DNA from: Streptomyces sp. SAI-135
GTDB taxonomy: Bacteria > Actinomycetota > Actinomycetes > Streptomycetales > Streptomycetaceae
Assembly (NCBI RefSeq): GCF_029893805.1
Contig: NZ_JARXYP010000002.1
Coordinates: 2,046,001 to 2,110,000 of the forward strand
Length of the DNA stretch: 64,000 nucleotides
Direction of reading: 5' to 3'
Below the pieces are notes generated by a model. That model was not told the DNA's origin and did no database searches. It was given only the letters and a program-made list of their open reading frames with translations. A program made the position numbers and the translations under genes. Numbering within the stretch: the first letter of the stretch is position 1; every line of letters starts with the position of its first letter. Below are positions 25,161-31,666 of the stretch, one piece after another.

Positions 25161-27349
25161 GCACGGAGCCGGAGCCCACGGAGAAGACCGAGCCGGGGAC
25201 GCGGGACGCCGCGCTCGAGCAGGAGGGCACGGAGGCAGCGCCGGAGCAGGAGGCGGACACCGGTGACGGCGTGAGTGAGGGCGGGGACCCCGTCGGCACC
25301 GACGCGGACGGGGCGGAGAAGGCGCGGCTGTCCGAGGCCGAGGCCGAGTTGGCGGCGCAGCGGATCGAGCGGGAGCGGATCGAGCGGCGCAAGGCCGAGA
25401 AGCAGGGGCCGGTCGAGAGCGGGGCCAAGCTCAGCGGGAAGGCGGCCGATCTCCTAGCCGCCGTACGGGCGGTGGAGAGCGGGGCCAAGCCCGTGGCCGC
25501 CGTCTTCAGCGAGCCCGAGCCACCGCGTCGGCCCGCCCAGGAGCCGGTGCGGTCCCGGCCGGTGTCGGCGCAGGCGGCCGGTGGCGCGGAGTCCGTCGGC
25601 GCGCCCGCGCCACAGACCGTGGAGGCCGTCCGGCGCGTGCTGGCCGAGGGCGGGGCGCCGGAGCCCCTCGCCGCCCAGGTCACCGCGGTCCTCGGGGAGG
25701 GGGCCGACGACGAGCTGCGGGCGGATCCCTGGCAGTTGCTGCGGGTCACGGGCGTACGCCCCGAGCAGGCCGACGGGTTCGCGCGGGCGCTGCTCGGCGC
25801 GGAGTGCGCGCCGGACGACGAGCGGCGGGGGCGGGCGGTCACCGTCTGGCTCCTGGAGCAGGCGGCGCTGGCCGGGCACACCGCGCTGGAGATGCCGGCG
25901 CTGACCGCCGCACTGGCCCAGCGGGGTGTGCCGGACGCCGACGCGGCCGTGCAGAGCACGATCGCCGAGGCCGAGGCCCTGGTCTTCCAGGACGCCCTCG
26001 ACCCGGCGGCCCCTGAGCCCGCGGAGGACGACGAGGAGGGTGCCGAGCGTCCGGTCCGGATCCTGGTCGGCCTGGAGCGGTACGCCCTCGCGGAGGAGAG
26101 CCTCGCCGACGGGCTGGCCCGGCTGATCAACTCCGTGCCCAAGGAGGACGGTTCGGCCGAGGACTGGGAGCGTGCCGCGGCCTCGGCCAAGGGCTCGGCC
26201 GCCGAGCTGATCCGCGCGGTCGCGGCGGGCGGCCTGGTCCTGCACACCGGCGGCGAGGCCTCCCTGGCGGAACCGGCGGCGCTGCTGGCGGCGGCGCGGG
26301 GGCTGGGGCTGCGGGCCTGGGCGGCCACCCACAGCCCTCTGGGGCGCGACCGCTTCGGCGCCCTGCTCGAAGCGGACTCCCACGCCCCCGCCCGGCAGGT
26401 CGCCACCGTCGCCGGACTCCTCTCCGGTGCCGAGGGGCCCGGACGGGACGCCGACGGGGCGTTCGACCTCGATCTGCTCGTCGTGCTCGACGCGCCCCAG
26501 CTGGACGTCGAGACGGCCGCGCTGCTCGTGGAGTCCCTGCCGGACGGGGCACGGCTGGTGCTGGGCGGGGATCCGGCGGTGCTGTGGTCGGTGGGACCCG
26601 GACGGGTGTTCGCGGATCTGCTGGCCGCCCGGATCTGTCCGCAGGTCGCCTCGCGCAGGCCGGACCCCGGGCCGCTGGGCGAGCTGGTCTCCGGGATCGG
26701 CATCGGTGAGCTGAACCAGGTCGAGGCCCCCGGCAAGGAGGTCGTGATCGTGCCGGTGCGGGACGCGGGAGAGGCCGTGCACCGGACCGTGCAGCTGGTC
26801 GCGGACTCGGTGCCGCGGGCGATCGGGGTCCCCGCCGAGGAGACCCAGGTGATCACCCCGGGCCACGGCGGCGCCGCCGGCACCCGCGTCCTCAACGCGG
26901 CCCTGAAGGAGCGCCTGAACCCCGGTCCGGGCCGCTTCGGCGGGTTCGACCCCGGCGACCGCGTCGCCTACTCCCCCGCTCCGGGCCGTACGCTCCCGGG
27001 CCGGGTGGTGCGCGCCGACGCGGAAGGATTGCATCTGAGCTGCGCCGGCGAGCCCGTGGTCGTACCGAAGGAGCGGGTGGAGCAGTCCGTGCGGCACGGC
27101 TGGGCCCTGACCGCGCACCAGGCGGTGGGCGGCCGCTGGCCCGCGGCGGTCGTGGTGCTGCCCGGGGACGCGGCGCAGGCCCTCAGCCGGCCGTGGGTCT
27201 ACACGGCGTTCGGCCGGGCGGACCGCCATCTGTCCGTGGTGCACGGCGTGGAGCAGGCCCTGCCGAGGGCGGTCGCCGAGATCCCCGCCAAGCCCCGGAC
27301 GACCCGGCTGCCCATCCTTCTCAGGACCCAGTCGCCGACGGCCGGCTGA
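25157..27349 (+). CDS. RecD2-like helix-hairpin-helix protein with degenerate helicase motifs
   Basis: 730-residue protein. Residues 1 to about 145 are acidic, Ala/Glu-rich and probably disordered or coiled coil. A RecD2-type helix-hairpin-helix region follows (about 150-280). The rest aligns by eye with the RecD2 helicase core, but the key motifs are altered. Walker A reads T-G-G-E-A-S-L-A-E where G-G-P-G-T-G-K-T-T is expected. Walker B reads V-V-L-D-A-P-Q instead of D-E-A-S. Motif V is T-A-H-Q-A-V-G-G, and motif VI is Y-T-A-F-G-R-A-D. It is therefore unlikely to hydrolyse ATP. GTG start coupled to the aldo/keto reductase. A perfect hairpin ends the operon. Confidence 0.8.
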   Translation: MSTEPEPTEKTEPGTRDAALEQEGTEAAPEQEADTGDGVSEGGDPVGTDADGAEKARLSEAEAELAAQRIERERIERRKAEKQGPVESGAKLSGKAADLLAAVRAVESGAKPVAAVFSEPEPPRRPAQEPVRSRPVSAQAAGGAESVGAPAPQTVEAVRRVLAEGGAPEPLAAQVTAVLGEGADDELRADPWQLLRVTGVRPEQADGFARALLGAECAPDDERRGRAVTVWLLEQAALAGHTALEMPALTAALAQRGVPDADAAVQSTIAEAEALVFQDALDPAAPEPAEDDEEGAERPVRILVGLERYALAEESLADGLARLINSVPKEDGSAEDWERAAASAKGSAAELIRAVAAGGLVLHTGGEASLAEPAALLAAARGLGLRAWAATHSPLGRDRFGALLEADSHAPARQVATVAGLLSGAEGPGRDADGAFDLDLLVVLDAPQLDVETAALLVESLPDGARLVLGGDPAVLWSVGPGRVFADLLAARICPQVASRRPDPGPLGELVSGIGIGELNQVEAPGKEVVIVPVRDAGEAVHRTVQLVADSVPRAIGVPAEETQVITPGHGGAAGTRVLNAALKERLNPGPGRFGGFDPGDRVAYSPAPGRTLPGRVVRADAEGLHLSCAGEPVVVPKERVEQSVRHGWALTAHQAVGGRWPAAVVVLPGDAAQALSRPWVYTAFGRADRHLSVVHGVEQALPRAVAEIPAKPRTTRLPILLRTQSPTAG

Positions 27350-27366
27350 CCGCCCGGAAAGCAAAA

Positions 27367-27405
27367 GGAGCGCGGCCCCGGAGATCGTCTCCGGGGCCGC
27401 GCTCC
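27367..27405 (+). terminator. Strong stem-loop terminator
   Basis: Perfect 18-bp stem (27367-27384 with 27388-27405) and loop TCG, preceded by AAAA, between the RecD2-like gene and the convergent minus-strand gene ending at 27441. It can serve both directions. Confidence 0.9.
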
Positions 27406-27458
27406 CCCGCGTCAGCGACGGTCCACGTCGCTCCCCCGCGTCAGGGACGGTCCACGTC
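27401..27458. repeat. 29-bp tandem duplication at a gene end
   Basis: Two adjacent 29-base copies, 27401-27429 and 27430-27458, differ at one base (GTCAGCGACGG versus GTCAGGGACGG). The right copy contains the last codons and stop of the minus-strand acidic-protein gene. The left copy lies beyond the stop and overlaps the terminator arm. Confidence 0.85.
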
Positions 27459-28109
27459 CAGCGGTTCCAGATCGTCGTCCGCGCCGTCGGGCCCGTCCGC
27501 GTCGTCGTCGAGGTCGTCGTCGAACACCGCGCTGACGTCGAACCGGCACACCACCCGCTCGACGTCGACCTGCTCGAACGGCGTCTCCAGCCACTCCCCC
27601 GGCTCGGCCGGTTCGTCCGCCGCGGTCACCCACAGCGTGGAGTCGCCCTCCTCCAGGCCGAACTCCTTGTGCCGGGAGGCGATCTCGTCGGGTTCGAACT
27701 CGCCGAACAGTACTTCCAGCGCACCGTGCACCGTGCCGGAGGCCTCCGTGCCGAGCCCCTCGTCGGCCGCCTCGACGCGCTGGGCCTGCGCCAGCAACCG
27801 CTGGGGCTCGACCACGGCGTAGTCGCGGCGGATCAGCACGCTCAGCGCGTTCGGCTCCTCGGGGCCGGTGTACGGCGGGGCGTCCTCCGCGCCCGGGATC
27901 TCGAAGGGGGTGACCTCGTCGTAGCGGTCGTAGAGCAGCTCGTCGTACACCTCGGCGGCCGCGGCCAGTTCGTTGAAGGCCTCGTAGACGGCGGGGTCGT
28001 CCTCCCCCGACCTGCGTTCGACCGCGGCCAGGTGGCGGTCGAGCGCGGTCTTGACCGCCTCGGCGGCGGCACGTACCTCGGCAGCGGTGGGCTGCACAGC
28101 ATCAGACAT
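27441..28109 (-). CDS. Acidic conserved hypothetical protein
   Basis: 222-residue, strongly acidic, mostly helical soluble protein with no motif I recognise. It begins M-S-D-A-V-Q-P-T-A-A-E-V and ends in an Asp-rich tail (D-D-D-L-D-D-D-A-D). The ATG at 28107-28109 was chosen over longer starts because the next gene is divergent 47 bases away. Its counterpart in S. coelicolor, by position next to chpC, is a conserved hypothetical. It may be a primary-metabolism-associated protein, but nothing in the context gives a role. Confidence 0.75.
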   Translation of the reverse strand: MSDAVQPTAAEVRAAAEAVKTALDRHLAAVERRSGEDDPAVYEAFNELAAAAEVYDELLYDRYDEVTPFEIPGAEDAPPYTGPEEPNALSVLIRRDYAVVEPQRLLAQAQRVEAADEGLGTEASGTVHGALEVLFGEFEPDEIASRHKEFGLEEGDSTLWVTAADEPAEPGEWLETPFEQVDVERVVCRFDVSAVFDDDLDDDADGPDGADDDLEPLDVDRP

Positions 28110-28156
28110 AGTGCAGACGCTATCCGTAGCGGGCCCCGGCCCGCACAATAGATGCG

Positions 28157-28345
28157 ATGCCGGAATACGAATTTGTCGACGTGTACGTACCGCGGGGGGT
28201 CTCCCGCAAGGACGCCACACGTCTGCTGACGGACCATGCCGAGTACGGACACTGGGAGTTGGACCGACTGAGTCTGATGCGCGACGGCAGCCGCAGGGTG
28301 CGGTTGCGCCGGCGGATCATCCGCCAGGTGCGTGCCACGTGGTGA
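28157..28345 (+). CDS. Small DUF5703-family protein
   Basis: 62-residue basic protein beginning M-P-E-Y-E-F-V-D-V-Y-V-P-R-G-V-S-R, which I recognise as the actinobacterial DUF5703 family. The C-terminal half is arginine-rich (R-V-R-L-R-R-R-I-I-R-Q-V-R), which could fit nucleic acid or membrane-surface binding. It starts at ATG 28157, divergent from the acidic protein gene, and ends just before a bidirectional hairpin shared with chpC. Function unknown. Confidence 0.82.
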   Translation: MPEYEFVDVYVPRGVSRKDATRLLTDHAEYGHWELDRLSLMRDGSRRVRLRRRIIRQVRATW

Positions 28346-28354
28346 GACAGGACG

Positions 28355-28392
28355 AACGGAGTGGGCCCCGCCGAGGCGGGGCCCACTCCGTT
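28355..28392. terminator. Bidirectional terminator between the DUF5703 gene and chpC
   Basis: Perfect inverted repeat of 18 bases per arm (28355-28372 with 28375-28392), the innermost pair lost to the tight loop. The two convergent genes stop 9 and 14 bases from it. Confidence 0.88.
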
Positions 28393-28406
28393 GCACGCGG
28401 TATGTC

Positions 28407-29240
28407 CTAGGCCGAGGCCCGTGCCCTGCGGTACAGGACCGCGCCCGCGAGCAGCGCCCCGGCGCCCACCGGGAGGACCAGCCCGATCGGCAGGTCGCTG
28501 CCGGTCCGCGCGAGCTGCGCGCCGCCCAGCGGCTGGGCGACCGACTGGGTCCCGGGGTGGTTGCCGCCGCCCGGGGCTCCGCCGCCCGCCGCGGGCGGGG
28601 TGGCCGGGGAACCGGGGTGGCCGGGCTCCACCGGGTCGCCCGGGTGACCGGGGTTGCCGGGCTGCGTCGGGGTGCCGGGCTGTTCCGGCGAGCCCGGCGA
28701 TCCCGGCGGGGTGTGCTGCCCGGCGCCCGGTCCGCCGGCGCAGTCGTTGCCCATGGCCGGGTTGCCGATGCCGATGACATCGACGCTGTTGCCGCAGGCG
28801 TTCACCGGGGCGTCGACCGGCACCTCGACGTGGTTGCCGGAGCCCACGCCGGGCGAGCCACCGGTGTGACCGCCGGCGTGCGAACCACCGGAGCCACCAG
28901 GGCCGCCGGAGCCGCCGTGGCCGTGTCCTCCGTGACCGCCGCCGTGGCCCGCGGAGCCGCCCGGACCGGCGTGTCCGCCGGGGGTGCCGCTGCCGCCGCC
29001 CTTGTTGGCGCAGCTGTTGCCCATCGCGGGGTTGAGGACCCCGACGACGTTCACGGTGTTGCCGCACGCGTTGACCGGCGCGTGCACCGGTGCCGACACC
29101 GTGTTGCCCGAGAGCACGCCGGGAGAGTTCGCGCTCGATCCGCTCGCGCCCGCGTCCGCGTGGGCGGCGCCTCCGGCGGCGGCGATCACTCCGGTGGCGG
29201 CCGCCACTGTCATCAGGCCCTTGCGGGTGACTTGTCGCAT
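28407..29240 (-). CDS. chpC: Long chaplin ChpC with sortase signal
   Basis: 277-residue cell-wall-anchored chaplin. After a signal peptide (about 1-29, ending A-H-A-D-A) come two chaplin domains of about 40 residues. Each begins G-V-x-S-G-N and has a Cys in V-N-A-C-G-N and another in A-M-G-N-x-C-A. A Gly/His-rich spacer lies between them and a Pro/Gly-rich, collagen-like stretch follows the second. The C-terminus has the sorting motif L-A-R-T-G (class E sortase L-A-X-T-G type), a hydrophobic span and R-R-A-R-A. Long chaplins anchor the rodlet layer that makes aerial hyphae hydrophobic. chpH lies immediately upstream, as in S. coelicolor (SCO1674-SCO1675). Confidence 0.95.
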   Translation of the reverse strand: MRQVTRKGLMTVAAATGVIAAAGGAAHADAGASGSSANSPGVLSGNTVSAPVHAPVNACGNTVNVVGVLNPAMGNSCANKGGGSGTPGGHAGPGGSAGHGGGHGGHGHGGSGGPGGSGGSHAGGHTGGSPGVGSGNHVEVPVDAPVNACGNSVDVIGIGNPAMGNDCAGGPGAGQHTPPGSPGSPEQPGTPTQPGNPGHPGDPVEPGHPGSPATPPAAGGGAPGGGNHPGTQSVAQPLGGAQLARTGSDLPIGLVLPVGAGALLAGAVLYRRARASA

Positions 29241-29314
29241 GTACCTAATCCCTGCTTTCGACCTTGTCTCGAAATTCCGCCGTATCGCGGTTCTTTTTCT
29301 TTTCGAAAAGGCCG

Positions 29315-29353
29315 GTCGGCCCCGGAGCGCATGGCTTGCACTCCGGGGCCGAC
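29315..29353 (-). terminator. Stem-loop terminator after chpH
   Basis: 13-bp perfect stem (29315-29327 with 29341-29353) with a 13-base loop, 37 bases past the chpH stop. It suggests that chpH and chpC are separate transcripts. The AT-rich stretch at 29290-29310 just beyond it would supply U residues in the minus-strand RNA. Confidence 0.8.
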
Positions 29354-29389
29354 GGGCTCATCCCTGTTAACTAAGGGCGAGGCACAACG

Positions 29390-29623
29390 TCACTTGTTGA
29401 TGCAGGTGTTGCCGAAGGCGGGGTTCAGCAGGCCGATCACGGAGACCGTGTTGCCGCAGACGTTCACCGGGACGTGAACGGGAACCTGCACGACATTGCC
29501 GGACAGCACGCCCGGGGAGCCCACAGCGGCACCCTGCGCACCCGCATCGGCGACGGCAAGGCCCGCGCCCGCGAGAACCAGGCCACCAGTAGCAGCCGCA
29601 GCGGCGACGACCTTCTTGATCAT
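29390..29623 (-). CDS. chpH: Short chaplin ChpH
   Basis: 77-residue secreted chaplin. The signal peptide is about 1-25 (M-I-K-K-V-V ... G-L-A-V-A-D-A), followed by one chaplin domain with the conserved pair of cysteines (V-N-V-C-G-N and G-N-T-C-I-N-K at the C-terminus). ChpH assembles into amyloid-like surfactant fibrils on aerial hyphae and spores. ATG at 29621-29623 with a perfect AAGGAGGAA before it. It is upstream of chpC on the same strand with a terminator between. A candidate BldN-type promoter lies at 29673-29700. Confidence 0.97.
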   Translation of the reverse strand: MIKKVVAAAAATGGLVLAGAGLAVADAGAQGAAVGSPGVLSGNVVQVPVHVPVNVCGNTVSVIGLLNPAFGNTCINK

Positions 29624-29672
29624 TATTCCTCCTTGTTGGCAATGCGATCCCAAGCAGCGGATCACATGAGTT

Positions 29673-29700
29673 GTAACGAGGAGGGAGTAATGGGGATACG
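29673..29700 (-). promoter_or_regulatory. Candidate sigma-BldN promoter of chpH
   Basis: On the minus strand CGTATC is followed after 16 bases by CGTTAC, close to the consensus I recall for BldN (CGTAAC, N16-17, CGTTGA), differing at one position in the first hexamer and two in the second. The -10-like element ends 50 bases before the chpH start codon. Chaplin genes are known BldN targets; the match here is by eye. Confidence 0.5.
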
Positions 29701-29769
29701 AGCTTATGAGCGCATTCACCCTTCCCGGCCGATCTCGCACGCGCGGCCGAATAGGCGCGTCAACACAAG

Positions 29770-31095
29770 TCAGCTCGCGTCGATGAACCGGTCGAGAACC
29801 CGCACGCCGAACTTCAGCCCGTCCACGGGCACCCGCTCGTCGACACCGTGGAACATCCCGGCGAAGTCCAGCTCCGGAGGCAGCTTCAGCGGCGCGAAGC
29901 CGAACCCGCGGATGCCGAGCTCGTCGAAGGACTTGGCGTCGGTGCCGCCGGAGAGCATGTAGGGGATCGCCTTGGCGGCCGGGTCCTCGGCGACCAGCGC
30001 GGACTGCATGGCGTCCACGAGCGCGCCGTCGAAGGTGGTCTCGACGGCCTTGTCGGAGTGCACGTCCTCGCGCCTGACCTTGGGGCCGAGGATCTTGTCG
30101 AGGTCGGCGAGGAACTCCTCCTCGTGGCCGGGCAGGAAGCGCCCGTCGACGTGCGCGGTGGCCTCGCCCGGGATGACGTTGACCTTGTAGCCGGCGCCGA
30201 GCTGGGTGGGGTTGGCGGTGTTGCTCAGGGTCGCGCCGATGAGCTTGGCGATACCGCCGAGCCGGGCGAGCGTGCCCTCCATGTCCTCGGGGTCCAGCTC
30301 GGTGCCGAGCGCGTCGCCGAGTTCGTCGAGGAAGGCCCGGGTCGTCTTGGTGACCCGTACCGGGAACTTGTGCCGGCCGAGCCGCGCGACCGCCTCCGAC
30401 AGCTCGGTGATGGCGTTGTCCCGGTGGATCATCGAGCCGTGCCCGGCGGTGCCGGCCACGGTCAGCTTCATCCAGTGCATGCCCTTCTCGGCCGTCTGGA
30501 TCAGATAGAGCCGGCGCTGCTCGTTGACCGTGAAGGAGAAGCCGCCGACCTCGCTGATCGCCTCGGTGACGCCCTCGAAGAGGTCGGGGTGGTGGTCGAC
30601 GAGGTGCCGGGCGCCGTACGTGCCGCCGGCCTCCTCGTCCGCGAGGAACGCGAGGACGATGTCCCGGGGCGGCCTGCGGCCGCTGCGCAGCCGGTCGCGG
30701 ACGACCGCCAGGGTCATCGCGTCCATGTCCTTCATGTCGACCGCGCCCCGGCCCCACACGCACCCGTCCGCGACCTCGCCGGAGAACGGGTGGTGGGTCC
30801 AGTCCTGCGCGTTGGCCGGTACGACGTCGAGGTGGCCGTGGATCAGCAGGGCCGGCCTGGACGGGTCCTCGCCCGCGATCCGGGCCACCGTGGAGGCGCG
30901 GCCGGGGTGCGACTCGAAGATCTGCGGGTCGAGCCCCACCTCGGCGAGCTTGCCCGCGACCCACTCGGCCGCCTTGCGCTCACCGGGGCCGGAGTGGTCG
31001 CCGTAGTTGCTGGTGTCGAAGCGGATCAGCTCGCGGCAGAGGTCCACGACCTCGTCCTCGCCGGTGACGCCCCTGGCCGTGTCCGTGTCGCTCAC
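29770..31095 (-). CDS. M20-family metallopeptidase
   Basis: 441-residue M20/M25/M40 peptidase or carboxypeptidase/deacylase. The first metal-ligand motif is L-I-H-G-H-L-D-V-V-P, followed by G-R-G-A-V-D-M-K-D-M-D. The catalytic Glu pair is in L-A-D-E-E-A-G-G. The dimerisation lid domain (about 180-340) and a final metal His region (M-L-S-G-G-T-D-A-K ... M-F-H-G-V-D-E) follow. It is cytoplasmic, with no signal peptide. GTG at 31093-31095 was chosen because GGGAGG lies 7 bases upstream; ATG 31132-31134 is the alternative. Substrate unknown; it lies next to chpH, probably without functional tie. Confidence 0.9.
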   Translation of the reverse strand: MSDTDTARGVTGEDEVVDLCRELIRFDTSNYGDHSGPGERKAAEWVAGKLAEVGLDPQIFESHPGRASTVARIAGEDPSRPALLIHGHLDVVPANAQDWTHHPFSGEVADGCVWGRGAVDMKDMDAMTLAVVRDRLRSGRRPPRDIVLAFLADEEAGGTYGARHLVDHHPDLFEGVTEAISEVGGFSFTVNEQRRLYLIQTAEKGMHWMKLTVAGTAGHGSMIHRDNAITELSEAVARLGRHKFPVRVTKTTRAFLDELGDALGTELDPEDMEGTLARLGGIAKLIGATLSNTANPTQLGAGYKVNVIPGEATAHVDGRFLPGHEEEFLADLDKILGPKVRREDVHSDKAVETTFDGALVDAMQSALVAEDPAAKAIPYMLSGGTDAKSFDELGIRGFGFAPLKLPPELDFAGMFHGVDERVPVDGLKFGVRVLDRFIDAS

Positions 31096-31244
31096 GCTGT
31101 TCCTCCCGCTGTCACTGCTGGTGGTTGCCCTCATCCTCTCTCCGTGACCCGGTCGGCCCCAAGACCGGGCCCGGCCCGTCACACCCCGTTCACGCGCGTC
31201 CCCGGGAGGGGACGGGGGGTGATCGGGGCCCCTCGAAAGCCTGG

Positions 31245-31250
31245 TAATGT
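31245..31250 (+). promoter_or_regulatory. Possible extended -10 element for the tRNA-Leu gene
   Basis: TGGTAATGT carries an extended -10 (TGnTAnnnT form, hexamer TAATGT) 44 bases before the tRNA 5' end. No convincing -35 hexamer is visible at the usual distance. Confidence 0.35.
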
Positions 31251-31293
31251 TTCCTTCGTCGCCGCGGGGAGGACCCCGCACGACAGACACCTT

Positions 31294-31381
31294 GTCCGGG
31301 TGGCGGAATGGCAGACGCGCTAGCTTGAGGTGCTAGTGCCCTTTATCGGGCGTGGGGGTTCAAGTCCCCCCTCGGACACCA
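31294..31381 (+). tRNA. tRNA-Leu (anticodon GAG)
   Basis: 88-base class II tRNA. The acceptor stem GTCCGGG pairs with CTCGGAC (one G-T pair), followed by discriminator A and an encoded CCA. The anticodon arm is CTAGC-TTGAGGT-GCTAG with anticodon GAG. A long variable arm TGCCCTTTATCGGGCG and the T arm GGGGG-TTCAAGT-CCCCC are present. The anticodon reads CTC and CTT codons. A perfect terminator hairpin begins three bases later. Confidence 0.98.
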
Positions 31382-31383
31382 GC

Positions 31384-31420
31384 CGAATCCCCCCGGCCGC
31401 TCGGCGGCCGGGGGGATTCG
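31384..31420 (+). terminator. Terminator of the tRNA-Leu gene
   Basis: Perfect 17-bp stem (31384-31400 with 31404-31420), loop TCG, followed by TCGTTTCC. It starts right after the encoded CCA end. Confidence 0.92.
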
Positions 31421-31666
31421 TCGTTTCCGTTCCCTTGCTCGCTGTATGTGGGGCATCTCTCGCTCGGTGTGAAGGTCAGCAGGTCAGCGGCCTGGGGGAA
31501 GTGCACCTCACCCCCGGACGGCCCCTCCCGGGTCGCCGTTCAGACGGCTCGAACCTAGCGTCGTACTAAAATTTCCGGCTTGTTACGAGCTGGAGCCGGA
31601 CAACCCCAGGCAGACCTGCGGGCCCGCCAGCGCCCCGGGGGCTCCGGGATCGAGACGCGAGGACCG

